DNA from: Ananas comosus
Taxonomy: Eukaryota; Streptophyta; Magnoliopsida; Poales; Bromeliaceae
Direction: 5' to 3'
Length of the DNA stretch: 64,000 nt
Assembly: GCF_001540865.1 (NCBI RefSeq)
Contig: NC_033633.1
Coordinates: forward strand, 6,691,145-6,755,144
Part shown: positions 34,489-47,209 of the stretch, piece by piece
Position numbering within the stretch: position 1 is the stretch's first letter
How the letters are laid out: each line of letters opens with the position of its first letter
The notes under the pieces: model-generated
Told to the model about the DNA's origin: nothing
What the model saw: only the letters and a program-made list of their open reading frames with translations
The model's database searches: none
Made by a program: the position numbers and the translations under genes

Positions 34489-35556
34489 TAGGGCTGTAAA
34501 CAAGTCGAACTCGAGCGAGCTGGAGCCAGCTCGAGCTCGGCTTGTCGTCTTCAAGGTCGGCTGGTGTTTGGCTCGAGCTCGTGACGAGCTCGAAAACTTT
34601 GGCTTGTGATCGGCTCAAAACTTAATCGAGACGGCTCGTGTTCGGCTCGTTAGCTCGATTATATAATGCTACCGAAGTTCGTTGCCACCGAAGTTCGCTG
34701 CTTCGCTCCCGCCAAAGTTCGCTGCCGGGGGCTCCTCGACATCCTCCCCGCCACCGAGCTCGCCGTGGCCGAGAACATACGCACCTCGTCGACCTCGTGC
34801 GGCGCCAGTGCCAGCGCTCGACCCCGGCCCCCCACCCCGCCGAGGACGCGCTCCACTCCGAGGTCCTGAAGCTGATCTGCAAGATCGAGATGGAGATCGT
34901 CCCTGACCGCGCGCACCTCGCCGCGATCTTTGAACCTGAGATAGAGAAAGAAGGAGGCGACTATGTGCGGTGCTTGTGCAAGCCTGAGAGAGAGAAAGAG
35001 AGAGAGGTGGGTGTGTCATGTGTGTGTGGCTGTGTGTGCGGCAGTGTGAAAAAGATAGGGAAAATGCTAATTAGGTTTAGGACTTAGAAATAAAAAAGTA
35101 GAACTTATTTCATGGGCCTATGGGCCATGAGTGAAAATAAAAAATTCTAAATATAAATGGGCCTATGGGCCTCTTTTATAAATAAGCTAAATTTTTTTAA
35201 AAAAAGTTGGACTAAAAATTTAAAATTAATAATATATATATATATATAAATATAATTATATATATATATATATATAATAATACAAATATAATTAATATAA
35301 CTAATACAATATAAAAATTGTATTATAATAATAAATATAATCGAAGCTGTATCTTGAGCCGACCACTATCTGCGCAATGAACATGGTCGACACAACTTGT
35401 TTCTTGTACGATCCACGCTGCCCTAGCTCGTTGTTCGGTCCTGTTTATTAACGATGAAAATCCATGCTCGTGTCGCTTGTTACTACAGCGAGCCGAATTC
35501 TCAGCTCATTTCGACGACACAGTGCTCGCGAACAGCGAGCTGGATTGCCACCCCTA
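34489..35556. mobile_element. Non-autonomous hAT element (1,068 bp)
   Basis: It is flanked by a perfect 8-bp TSD GTTGGAAG (34481-34488 and 35557-35564), the hAT hallmark. Termini are TAGGGCTGTAAAC on the left and, inverted, TAGGGGTGGCAAT on the right. Subterminal regions are rich in AGCTCGAGC repeats, typical of plant hAT elements of this type. A GC-rich block (34680-34870) and AT runs fill the middle. No transposase is encoded. Confidence 0.88.
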
Positions 35557-35933
35557 GTTGGAAGGTTGTTGTACACTACAATGAAATTAAGAAATCGATA
35601 CTCGAGCTTAAGTTCTTTAGACATAACCGAGTTTCCAGTATACCGCGTCCCTGACAAGCACACTCTATTTGTGACTTTCCTCTAGTCTTTAAGAGAATCA
35701 ATCCCTACCTTCAAATAGTCGACACCATCAATGTGAGCCTCTATATGAAGTGTTGTAGCGATTGTTTCTGGAGTAATGTCCAAGAAGACCCCACGAAATT
35801 TCATCTTGAATACATAAGGACCACCTTTAGCATCTTGAAGATGACCTTCTTGTAGATAGAACTTGCGAATTAGCTTTAAACAATAGCTTCTTTGTTTTGG
35901 AAAGTGGCATATTTTTGCAAGCCCTCCATTTTC

Positions 35934-36462
35934 GATTCATTTACTTGTCTAGCCTCTTTACAAAAAAAAATTCCCTATCTAGCCTCCTTTTGAAAAATAT
36001 TCCCAATCTAGCCTCATTTTAATAGATTAGGAAAAAAATGATAAGTTAATAATTTTTATATAGATTAATATGTTAAGTGAGTGGAGATTATCTTTTTTCT
36101 TTTTCCTTTAAAATTAAATGAATGTAATGTGATTTTATATATGAACACTTAATAAAAAATTTATTTATTAATAATAATATTTCTAAATTATAATTTTCAT
36201 TTGTACTACTAGTACTCAATTTGATTATACAAGTCAATATAATTTAAAAGTGTTCATATATAAAATCACATTACATTCACTTAATTTAAAAGAAGAGAAA
36301 AAAAAAATAACTTCCACCCACTTAACATATTAATCTATATAAAAATTATTATTTATCATTTTTTTCCTAAAATATAAAAATGAGGCTAGATTGGGAATAT
36401 TTTTCAAAAGGAGGCTAGATAGAAAATTTTTTTTGTAAAGAGGCTAGACAAGTAAATAGTTC
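35934..36462. mobile_element. Mutator-like foldback MITE (529 bp)
   Basis: Long terminal inverted repeats span almost the whole element, with TACTTGTCTAGCCTC near each end. Nine-base flanks TCCATTTTC (35925-35933) and TCTATTTTC (36463-36471) differ at one base and fit the 9-bp TSD of Mutator-like elements. The unpaired centre is near 36180-36230. It lies inside the gag-like pseudogene. Confidence 0.75.
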
Positions 36463-36889
36463 TCTATTTTCATACAAATCGGCGAAAGTGGGAGCTTCTT
36501 CAATTAGCTTCCTAATGACGACGTCACATTCTCCGACACAAAGCTTTTTAGAATATATGCTATGTCGCTTAGGATCAACATGCTTCTCTTGATGTGAACT
36601 ATGCCGAGGGGGTTCAGAAATAGGTTCACGAATCTCTATACCTCCCGACGTCCTTGCATCTCGAGTAGGAACCAATTTTTCTTTGCCTTTCCTTGAAGAC
36701 ATAACTTCAGGAGTGTAGCCCTCTTGACAACATATTTAGTTTCCGAGGCTTGAGAAGCTTGGTATTTGCTCACTTCTTCTTCCTCGAGACGTGAGCATTT
36801 TCATGCCCGGATTTCCAATGCCCACCTTCTCGTACAACTCCAGCCATTAAGACCACCAACACTAGTAGCCATGAAGAATACACTTTTGA

Positions 36890-37465
36890 AACACCCCTGT
36901 TTATATTTTTGGCATAAAATCAAAAATTTTAAAAATGCATCTAGTGGTTCCTAGGGCTATGAGAATGTATGATGAACTCATTTTCTAAAGAAATTATCAT
37001 TAAAAATCCATAAAAAAAAATAATTTCTACAAAAATAGGCAAAATACCGTAAAAATCACAACTGAAGCAAATCTGAGCAAATGAGAAGTTCCAAATCATG
37101 TAGAATGATGCCAAACCACGATGAAACACATTTAGAACTAATTTTGAAAGAAAATTTTTAGTTTAATTGAGTTATATCTAAAAAATTTTCAACCAAAATA
37201 CCTAAAAATAGTTATTTCTAGGTTTTCATATGAAGCACAAGAGAGAAATATGAAATTATAGCATACTGTACTTCAGTACACTAAACTGAACTTTAGTCAA
37301 TTAGATAAAGTCCGGTGGGGAGTATATTAGACTTGCTTAAAATTGAGTTCAGAAAATGTCAGAACAATTGTTTACAAGTTAGAGCTCTAAAAAGAAAAAA
37401 TGGAATTTTTGGAAGAAGCAAGTCAAGCTGGGGGACCTTCGGGTTCTGGACCCTGACTTGAGGTT
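36890..37465 (+). mobile_element. E-like LTR, left part
   Basis: AT-rich LTR text that continues at 41984 after the solo LTR at 37466. GTTCTGGACC (37443-37452) is the first palindrome of the GGTCCGGACC cluster. The left end is uncertain; TGTTTATATTTTTGG near 36899 is a candidate start. Between 36703 and 36890 I see only leader sequence of the gag-like pseudogene. Confidence 0.5.
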
Positions 37466-40400
37466 TGTCACGCCCCGGGGTCCCCTTTTTGTTTGAAATA
37501 CAGCGAAAAAGCGTTTGAATTTTTTTTTTTTGAAAACCTGACCCCAAAGTATGCCAGATCCGCCACAAATACAGGGAATCCACTATTCACACGGACAAAG
37601 TTTCCCCTGTACTTGCACGGCGTCACACAAGTACAAAAGTACAAACAGTATACAACCACAATCAAATGAATATACAGATAGCTATACATTCATACATTCC
37701 CCATTCACAACACAGTTTTACATTCGAGGTTTAAACAGAAATCCACAAAAACCTTTTGAAAGCTGTTTCCTACACAGAAACCTTTATTCTTTTAAAAACG
37801 CTACCACGAGGGGTAGAAAACTTTTTATTTTACAAAATCCAGAAATCCACATTTTCCAAAGTAATAAAAATACTAAACCATATAAACCGACTAAACTATA
37901 TATCAACAGAAATACCGAGGGTAATAACTAAATCGAAATAACCTGGGTCGGAAGCTCTATCGACCGCTACACACGTACCTCACGTCTCGTCCTCCCACTT
38001 ACTTCATCGCCCGCGATACTGAAAAATGGTGTGGGAGTGAGAAATGTAAACATGTTCCCATCCTGTGGGTGCGCAAGCCGAAGAAAGGCGAGAGGTACTT
38101 CAACGGATCTAGAAAGGATAACCAACAGTATGGATAAGTAAATGCCTTGTACACGATAATGACAGAAGTGGACTCTCGAGGATAATATTATATATGGACA
38201 AACACTACCGCTTGTATGTACAACTGCCGAAGCATACGAAGGTTATAATCAATCACTATTAGTTAGCAGAGACACTGTTAAGAAAGAACTAGAGTACATA
38301 TGCAACAACCGCTACTATAGTATATGCGTCAACCGGGACGAGAAGTCCAAAGTACCCGAATCAAACCGCGTGTCGGCTAAAGGGACTCAGGCAAAGAGGC
38401 ACTATGCTGCTCAACCTGGCATGTAATCCTAGCACAAAAGAGGAACCCGCTGCGGCTCACGGGTCGGATGTACGAACACTTTTCCGGAAAGAACACCCTT
38501 CCTGCGGAGGGATCAACCCGCTGTGTACGTCTGTGAAATGCACTGCGAGCTGTGGCGATCAATGCGATATTCAATAGCCCAACCGTCGGCAATCAGCCGA
38601 CATCACGCCCTCGGGGCTAACGACTGGGGTGTATAGCGTCATCAAGTAACAAGTGAACGACAAGACGAGGTCAATGATATGGAAAGACACGAGACGCAAA
38701 CAGTTGCGGTCACGCGATGCAAACGGTGTGGAAGAACGACAACATGAGGTCACAGTAATAGTATATAGCGAATGCATCTACTCTACCCCTATACAGATAC
38801 TACACATAAGTAACAACCAGGCAGAGTAAATAAGGAATAATATGTGACTGCTCTATGTCAACTAGTAAGAACGAACGCAGATAAGAAACGACCGATTAGG
38901 TCACAGGAGTGTAATGGCCGAACTACCGTCACACAGCGACAATCTTACTCGGCAGTGGGTACACGACCTCAAAGGTCAGCTGAACAACAGAAGTCAGAAA
39001 ACAGACCAACCCAATACTAATGCCCCAAAACGCGATCCAAAACAGGGTCACCGAACGATAGTACGAGAAGCGAGCCAATTAGCGCACCGAACAAAGTACG
39101 AGAACGACCAATCAGAGTCACGATATGACATATGGATAAACTACTCTATCCTACAATGGATAACTAAGATAGAAACCGCTATGGAGTAGAGAGTGGTAAT
39201 AGAAACACGGGGCGTGTGGCAAGCTCAATTATATACGAAAATAAGCAACAGAAGAACAGGATAGAAAGAATGAATCAGCGAGCGCTGACCACGTACGACC
39301 TTCGGATCGAAGTACGCCACCGTGCTACAATGACGAAAAAAATGGGCGGTGCGCTGGTTTCCTGACCTGCAAGAAGGTGGACGCGTCAAACCGGACCTAA
39401 GGAAGGGTCCAGCCGAGTTAGTGTCGTAACCCACGGAGTGACATAACCATAAAATGGCCGAAGACCTTACAGGCAAACCATGGAGATCGCGTTCGCCAAA
39501 GCCCGACGCCGGTAATCGCCGGAAGTCCCGTAATCGCAGGGCGGACTCCGCGGGACCGCGAACTGTCCCGGAACGTACCGACTCGAGTTCTACGAGTCAC
39601 CTGCTGCACTAAAACATAAATAATCTTTATCATGGCAGCGAAACACAACTCCTCGTGGTTGAAGCAATTATCGTCGGATAATCGTTTCGATTCGGGTATC
39701 CCGGAAGTGTTAATTTCGACACCGGAACCACCGTCGGCCTCGGACCGTCATTCCGAACTCTCGAAATGACGAAGTGACCAGCAAAAAGCTCAGGCGACTA
39801 CGCAAAAGTTCACGAGCCACCGTCTCGAATAATTCCCGAACCGAACCGGGTTCTTCGGCGGGATTTTCGCCCACACCCCCGCCCTCCTCGCCCCGCCCCT
39901 CTACCCGAACACGCACGGAAAAGCCCATCTCGATTTCGCGAAGGGGTCTAGGCTTGGACAATACAGGCTCAGAGGTTACCCTTGCAGGTTGCTGTCCACA
40001 GCGACCGAGTCGGATTGTTATATGCAGAAAGCACACTCAGAACCTAATATTATCATGTATATGCGATTTCCGACAGTTTTAAAATGAGCCCGATCTTGCG
40101 ATATGAGCTCGCTGGGTCAACCGTCGCACCGCTGATAGGATTCTCCAGTCGCGGAGGACCGTGACCATTCGGGCACAATTCGGCGGGATGCGGTGCAGGC
40201 GCACAAGCGAACCAGCGAAAGCACGTCAGCGAAGCAGCGCCGCACCGCTGCAGGAGATCGCGTTACCCGAGCAACAAGGCATCAAGATCCTACGAAGTGA
40301 AGCACGTGTTCAGCCGACACCCTAAGAATCATCGTGCTCACTTCCGAGTCAAAAAGACATTCGGATTTGCGAAAAGATACGCGGGAGGTGAGGAAAACAG

Positions 40401-41983
40401 TGCTGGAATGCATAATGGTGCACTCACAGTGAGGAAGGGGGGAGCGTGGAGTGGCGCCGGCGGGTATTCCGGCAAGGCGTGTGCGGGCCGGGGGATGGTC
40501 GTTGCACACGGTGGCGGGGCTCGGGGAACTCCCCGACAGGCGGGCAGTCGGCGGCGAGTGCGGCGGCGGCGTACGGAGCCGCGCCGCGCCCATGCGGTTT
40601 GGTGCCTTCCATTAGTCGCGGCGGGCGATGCGGCGTGGGGCTGCGGGGCGAGTGCCGCCGGGGGCGACGGCGTGGGGTCGAAGGTGGATTTAGGCCGAGC
40701 TTGCCGTCGGCGGGCCGCGGCGATGCCGGGAGTGAAGGCGGGCCGCGCAGTCGCGCCGCTACAGCACAACAGGTGCGGGCAGGGCAGCTGCGGCGCGGCG
40801 GAGCGCTCTAAGCGGTGGCATAAAAGGGGTCGGTCCGAGTGCGTCGCCGGTAAGGTCGGCCGGAGACGTCCTAGTATGCCTCGTGGACAGCGGCGCACAG
40901 GGCTCACACTACCGAGGCCACCAGCTTCGGCCTGGGTGGTGTCCTGAGGCGCAGAGCGGCTAGCGGCCGGCTCGGGGCGCACGGACGGTGCGGGGTCGGC
41001 AGTGCGGTGCGGGGTGTCGCGGGGCTCACCTCACTCGAGCACATGGCCGCTCAGGGCGTGGTGCTGCTGGGCTACACCTCGGCCTAAGTGGAAGGCGAGA
41101 TCGGAGGCAAGGTTGAGCTCTGGAAATCTTCTTCGTGGGGGCAGATCGGCCGGCGCGGAGGTGCGCGCCGCCGGGAGTGCGAAGCACGCTGGGGCAGTGG
41201 CGGCCTCGTAGGCGGGCTGGGCTGCACCAGGGAGGGCTAGGTTAGAGTGTTTCACTTGCAAAACCTAGTAATACCCTCTTGTTATTAGGCTCCAAATTGC
41301 GGGAAAAAGGCCCACTCAAAACTTCCGTAGGGTCGCGCTACTACAGTCCTTACGAGCGAGTGTAAAACGGCGTGAGAAACTCACCCTCCACGTAGCGACT
41401 CTCAGGTAAACGGCTACATAAATATTGCGACTTTTTGCCAAAAATACCGTGTTTCCCCACAACGACATCTCCGTTCGAACAAGCGGCGTATATCCGCAGA
41501 TCCGTCCGTCAGATTATGTGCGAACGGATGTGCACGAGCTCGATCAGTACCTCACGAGCAACAAGCTACGATTTCGGTTTGTATCGAGTCGACCACGGAT
41601 TCACGACAAAGTCCAACCTTTCCGTTTCCAATTGAAAGTAAACACACATACATATAAAACATGTATTTTTGGATTTTCTCGAAATCCGTGCGTCAAATTC
41701 AAAATCCGTCAGCGCCATTAGTTCTAGAACAGCTGAACCGATCGAAACGAGCTATTGGACCACTAGGAACGGAGTCCGATACGAGCCTGAAGCCAACTTC
41801 ACACCGTGGCTTCTCCGGAAAAATCGAGTTACTATTCACTTAAGTGAAAACTAATAATCGCGTAACTTCTCCGTTTTAGCTCATTTTCTCCAGAAACTTG
41901 ACGAGTGCTTATGTAATTAAATTACACACATAAACATCGTCAACAGAGAGTTTAGTTGCACTGTAAAAATCTCAGTCCTTACA
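37466..41983 (-). mobile_element. Solo LTR, family B (4,518 bp)
   Basis: It starts TGTCACGCCCCGG at 37466 and ends CAGTCCTTACA at 41983, so it reads TGTAAGGACTG on the minus strand like the copy at 22545. A perfect TSD AGGTT flanks it (37461-37465 and 41984-41988). No internal gag-pol is present. The GC-rich block is at 40200-41250, the hairpin at 38041-38057, and the acceptor-like TTTTTCAG (minus strand) near 38018. ORFs up to 216 codons in the GC-rich block are low-complexity. Confidence 0.88.
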
Positions 41984-43603
41984 AGGTTTCAGGTCCTAAA
42001 ATAGCCCCAGCGTTTCATTGTCCGGACCCTGGCCGAGGTTCCGGACCTTGGTCATGAAATCTGATAGAACCATGGGTTCCGAACCCTAAGAGCGAGGTCC
42101 GGACCCTACTTGCGCAACGCAACAATCAGGTACGGGTTTAAGACCCTGACTATAAGGTCCAAACCCTTAACCCGCAGATTGCCCAGTGCAATGGCATTTT
42201 CATAATTTTGAAATGGGGGACTTACTAGAAGAGGGGCTCTTCTTCCTCATCCTCTCACACATACTCTTCCTCACTACCACACATCTCTCCTTCTCTTTCT
42301 TTCTCTAGAAGATCCCTCTAACCTTAGAAGAGATCAAGGTTTTTGATCTAGGGAGAAGCTTTTGAGTGGCCTAGCTAGCTTCTTAGAGCAAGAAAAAGTT
42401 CGGGACCTTGGACTAGAGATGAGTTTATGGAGATTTGGGGTTAGGGTTTCGCATTTTGGCTTTATTTTGGGATTTTGTAAACCTTAAATGAATCTAGGCC
42501 ATAAATAGTGGAGATTCACCAAAGTATTTGGAGTTTTGTTCTAAATTTGGAAAACTCTAGGTTGAAAGAAGGCTTTTGCCCTAGAAGGGTTTAAAAATTC
42601 TTTAACCCTTAAAAACTCTAATTGAAGGGAGAAAATCAAGTCGGACAACTTGATTTCTTAAAATAAAATTATTTGAATAGTCGAAATAGGTAACGAATGG
42701 ATCTCTTGTTTAGGGCAAGAAGAGCTTTGTAGCAAGCTTGGAGATCTAAGGAGTTAGGCTCAATCGCAAGTAACTACAAGCAATTGGGAGTGCTTTGAGG
42801 TGGGTTAGTGTTTGACCAAAGTGATTAGGTCTCCTCCAAGCCTAATAAGAATAGTATGTTAAAATGCATGTGTTGCATATAATGTATGAAATTATGTATG
42901 AATCTAGCTTCTTATTACATCGTTAAAGGTATGAATGCATGGTAAATGTAGATGTGCATAATGTTATTGTATCATGAATCGTGATTGAGTGCATGCATAT
43001 GGCATTATACCTATGTCTTGGACTTAGTGCATGAGAACTTATCTTGAACCTAGAAAACTAAGTACCTTGGACAAAGATGGTGAATATAGTGGTAGGGTAC
43101 CCACAAGGACATGGGACTTGAACTTAGAATGGTGACATTGTAAGGTTATGAGACTAACTTCAAGACCATGAGAAAAGGAATCCCGAAACTCCTAAATTAC
43201 CCAACGGTTGGGTGCGCAAAATGCCACCTAGAACCACGACAGGATGGCAGTGCTCCACTACAATTGACAGGATGGCAATGCTCCGCTAACAAATGACGCA
43301 TTGTCATAAGATGTGATCATGTGGCAAGAGTGATAATATCGCCGCCTAATGCCATGAGGATGGCGTAGCTCCGCTAACAATTGACTTCGGATCAAGTCGG
43401 GCCTAGATGACAGGATAGTGAAGGGTTAAGTGGAGATGTGTTATACTTACTAGGAGACTTCAGTATCATTCAGTTATATATATGTGTTGGACTAATCCTC
43501 TTTTTGTGTTCTCTGTTGGACCTGGTGGGCCGAGCTTTTTGCTTGGATAGTCGTACCCATTAGGAACTATATTTATAGTTTTCACCCCCATATTTTGCAG
43601 GTC
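41984..43603 (+). mobile_element. E-like LTR, right part, truncated
   Basis: This continues 36890-37465. GGTCCGGACC-type palindromes occur at 42020, 42038, 42075 (variant), 42097 and 42155 (variant). A CT-rich leader follows (42238-42310). The hairpin AACTATA/TATAGTT is at 43565-43580, then an acceptor-like TATTTTGCAG ending at 43600. The LTR is cut there by the TRIM and does not resume after it. Direct repeats of GACAGGATGGCA occur near 43240-43280. No gene. Confidence 0.6.
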
Positions 43604-44132
43604 TGTAACGCCCCCAATATCCTAAATCGGGTGGAAAACTAATTCTGATTAGAATATATGAGGCCTACATGCTAATAATAATAACTGGGCTTAAGTATTT
43701 TGGGCCGGTGTTTGGGCCCAACTAGTTATTATTGCTAGCGGGTTAGATCGTCACATTTGGTATCAGAGCCAATTCACCAGCTGAAAATGTGTGGCGAGTC
43801 TCGGCTGAGCCAAGGTCTAAAAGACAAGATGATAGGCTATGCCGGAGTCTGAATGACAAAGTGATCGGCTATGCCAGGATTTGGATGACAAGGCTAGCGA
43901 GACGAGTCTCACATCGCCTGGTGATCTTGGGTTGTGTATGCGATTGGACTAACGAGGACGTCAGGGTCTAAACAGGGGGAGTTTGTAACACCCCCAATAG
44001 TCCCACATCGGGTGGGAAACTAATTCTGATTAGAATATATGAGGCCTATACGCTAATAATAATAACTGGGCTTAAGCATGGTCGGTGTTTGAGCCCAACG
44101 AGTTATTATTGCTAGTAGGTCGGATCCTTACA
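43604..44132 (+). mobile_element. TRIM (terminal-repeat retrotransposon in miniature)
   Basis: Direct repeats of about 150 bases (43604-43755 and 43984-44132) both start TGTAAC(G/A)CCCCC and end TCACA/TTACA. The primer site TGGTATCAGAGC (43758-43769) lies two bases after the first repeat, and a purine tract CAGGGGGAG precedes the second. The 228-base interior has one ORF without a domain. It must use proteins from other elements to move. Flanks AGGTC and AAAAG do not match, so a clean TSD is missing. Confidence 0.85.
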
Positions 44133-44519
44133 AAAAGGAAAAGGAAAAAAGAAAGAATAGATGAAATATACTTGCCGATCAATACGTGGAATTAATCCAA
44201 CGTCAAAAGCCTTCTCTTCCTTTTTCTTTTTCTTTATCCTCTATCTCTCTTCTTCTCTCTCAAAAGGAGGTGGAAGATGGGTGAGGATGGAGAGATAGAG
44301 AGCTCCCTGATACTAACTTAGTGGAATTCCACTATGTACAAAATACCAAGAAGTCCAAAACTATCCAATATCTACATTTTTGTCGTCCATGTACAAAAAT
44401 GTGAATTTTGAATTCGTTTTCACATCAATTTTGCGCCAAAATGCCTCAAATTTCATGAAGGCCCTGCAAGGACAAGCTGATTAGCAAGTCACACTATAAC
44501 CTTGTCTATTTATTAAGGT
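44133..44519. other. Junction between TRIM and Helitron fragment
   Basis: A/G-rich then C/T-rich non-coding sequence. I find neither a Helitron CTRR end with hairpin nor a gene. Confidence 0.4.
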
Positions 44520-44559
44520 CCAGTATTTTACAGTATACAACCCCAACGCATAGCAAGCA

Positions 44560-47209
44560 TTTTTATACGAAGGATATAGTACCATTCATAATTCTGATAT
44601 CTTCATAACTTTTAGGACATTTGCAAAAGTTCAACAAAATTCACATGTAATGTAATTCACCACTTCCTGGTGGAATATAATATAGTCTTCCAATTGAGAA
44701 GCCGCGTTTCCTTGGACGCCAACTACGAAGATCTTTTTTCCATACAAATTTGGTGGGAAATTCTCCATAAGTCAGATTTCTAGCCTCTTCAAAATTCTTA
44801 TTAGCGTCCATCCAAGCCAAAAACATAGTTTGATTATTTCCAGTTCTGCCTACAATAGAATCAATAGGCTCATCATCATCAAAGACAACAGTTTGCTCAT
44901 TTTGAAGATGGAAAGATAACCTCTCAACTGGTGGTTCTCTATAATTGATATCAAAGCCAAAGATCCTCCATACAGCCTCACATGGAGATACATACCTACA
45001 GTCATAGTACATCTTGATTTCATCTTGCAAGTGTTCAGATTCACTTGTACTCTGATAGAATGCTGCAGTAACACGATCATGTCCTTTATTGACATATTTG
45101 AATAGATATTTTATGGACCTTGATTGATTGCACCATTCCACATTGATGTGAGCTTGATACTTTATTAGAAGCAATGGATTATATGGTACAACAAATCTAT
45201 TATCCAAAAGGATACCATTCTTTTCAACGGTCGAACCATCATCTCTACGCTTGTATATAGGGTAGCCATCGTCATCGATAACTGTTCCACTATTAAACCT
45301 TTTAGGAAAATATTTGGAACACTTTCCATCCTTCATACAGGGAGAGTTTTTATGAGATATCCCACAAGGACCATGTATCATAAAGTTTTGAACAGCTTCG
45401 TGCAAAACTGGATGTTTGTGCTTATTAGGAATTTCAGCAGAGATAATTTTATCAATATCATCACCAGTTGGGTATTTATCTTCGGCATTCAAAAATAATA
45501 AAATATGAGCATGCGGTAGACCACGCTTTTGAAACTCTATAGTGTAGACAACTGCAGTTTAAAAAAAAAAACCCTTAGTATCATATAAATATTATTTATA
45601 TAATATACTTGACTACAATATGAAAAACAAAAGTGACTAAACAATGGGATGAAAATATCGAAAGGAATAAACAATGGGATGAAAACAAAATATTGAAAAT
45701 AAAATTTGGTTGAAGACTTACCAGCTTTTACCTTGCCAAAATATTGCTTTTTCTTCAAATCTCTAATCAATTGATCGAGTTTTATTTTAAAGATTCTGCA
45801 CATTATATCTGAATGATCTTCAGGTTTTAGACCTCTATCAGTAATAAATTTTGTCATTTCTGGCCACTTTGGATTGCACGTGAAAGTAATAAACAGATCA
45901 GAATAACCCGCCCACTTACATATGGCCATTGCATCTTGATAGTTCTGGATCATATAACGCGCACCTCCGGTGAATGAAGATGGAAGGATGGTGCGCTTTC
46001 CTAGTGAGGATGCACTTGTTTCACCCCTAAAGAAAGCTTCTGATAGACCCTTGTATAGCTCTACTCTTAGATTCTTCCGATGAGATCTTATATAAGATAA
46101 TCTCTCTGATTCTATCATAGTATATGCATCAACCACAAATTGTTGAAACAATCTTTTTGATGATAATATTGTTGCAGCTTCTCCAGCTCTATCTTGGATT
46201 CGAAATGCAAAGTATTCTCTCCTTGTCACTCTCCTCTGCTTTTTGGATGAAAAAGATTCTAATCCTCTAATATGAATGTCATCTCTATATCCATCTTCAC
46301 CATAAGGAAATAACAAAGGATACTTCATTGGAAGATAAGATGGATGTAGCTCATGTATTCATTGCAATAAGCCAGTTTGAGTTTCGACTACAATATCTCT
46401 TTCAACAGTGTTCTTTTCAATATCTCCAACAATAAGAGCCGCCACTTCAGATGAGGTTGGAAGATTGTATCTTCTTCCATCAGTTCCTCTTTTTCTTAAT
46501 AGTCTCAATTTCAAGTCTTGATACTCTTCTGCCACAAATCTATCTCTTGCCATTCTAAATGATTTGGCTAAACAATTCCATTCATCTAGCATACTTTTGA
46601 GCTCGTTAACAATTGTCGCGTCAAACTCATCAGAACTTCTGCTTGAACTGCAAAATTATTTTAAAAAATCACTATCAGGATTATACAAAACATGCATGCT
46701 TTTCATATTATTTATAACTAAATAACATATTTTAATATTATAGATATGATACTTTCATACCTTATGGCACCTATTCGATTTAAAACTTCATTTTCTGTAT
46801 CATAAATGTAGAGCTGCGCAAATCTCGGACGCAAGCCTTGAGTTGGAAGCAAACTGCCAATCATGTGACAATTTTGGCCATGCAGTTTAAATACGTATGG
46901 TCCCCCTCCCTGATTTATTGTAGAGTCAATTTTTCCTCCCATTGACGTAAATGAAAACATCATATTGTAAGATCTGATCTTTTTTAAAAAGTGATTGCTT
47001 CTGGAGTCTTTGTTATGCAGTAAATTTTTGAGTGCAGAAGGCGGATCTTTGAGCAATGGCAGTTCAACTTTTCCTTGCATGCAACATAGAGAATATCTCG
47101 GCCTAGTTAATCTCTTGTCCTTCTCTAACCTTTCTTCATACCAGAACAATGCACCGCAAAAGTCACATGCATAAGTAGGATCTTCCAAATTCCAATAATC
47201 TAATAACAT
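44560..47209 (-). pseudogene. Helitron Rep-helicase protein, central part
   Basis: Rep nicks DNA with a HUH nuclease. On the minus strand: 47209-46760 reads YWNLEDPTYACDFCGALFWY, a zinc-binding region usual in plant Helitrons. After an intron, 46592-46359 follows, with a TGA near 46361. Then comes 46328 onward with YPLLFPYGEDGYRDD and FITFTCNPKWPEM. A GT-AG intron (45721-45552, 170 bases) joins FGKVKA to YTIEFQKRGLPHAHILLFL, the catalytic His-x-His motif. The frame continues to SGELHYM, TGA 44639, then ILLNFCK and YEDIRIMNGT, and a frameshift before YKNACYALGL. The helicase domain is absent. Confidence 0.88.

Larger units (their letters stand above)
33541..36702 (-). pseudogene. Plant retroelement gag-like protein (plant transposon protein domain)
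   Basis: Reading right to left, ATG 36702 opens MSSRKGKEKLVPTRD, a start common in this plant retroelement family. After the foldback insertion (35934-36462) the frame runs through a segment with FRGVFLDITPETIATTLHI (about 35750-35810), the signature of the putative plant transposon protein domain. It then reaches ELKLEYRFLNFIVVYNNLP, where the hAT element (34489-35556) cuts it. It continues as VVRWERLLYMYLVGHL to about 34300. The tail (33830-34110) has a 49-base tandem repeat and ends near a CTTTGTTACAAAAAAGGGG-type stretch. Stops show that it is dead. Its function in the element is uncertain. Confidence 0.65.

Noticed and set aside
43604..44132. Cassandra-type TRIM with a 5S RNA promoter
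   Set aside because: The terminal repeats show none of the 5S rRNA text expected of Cassandra; it is another TRIM family.
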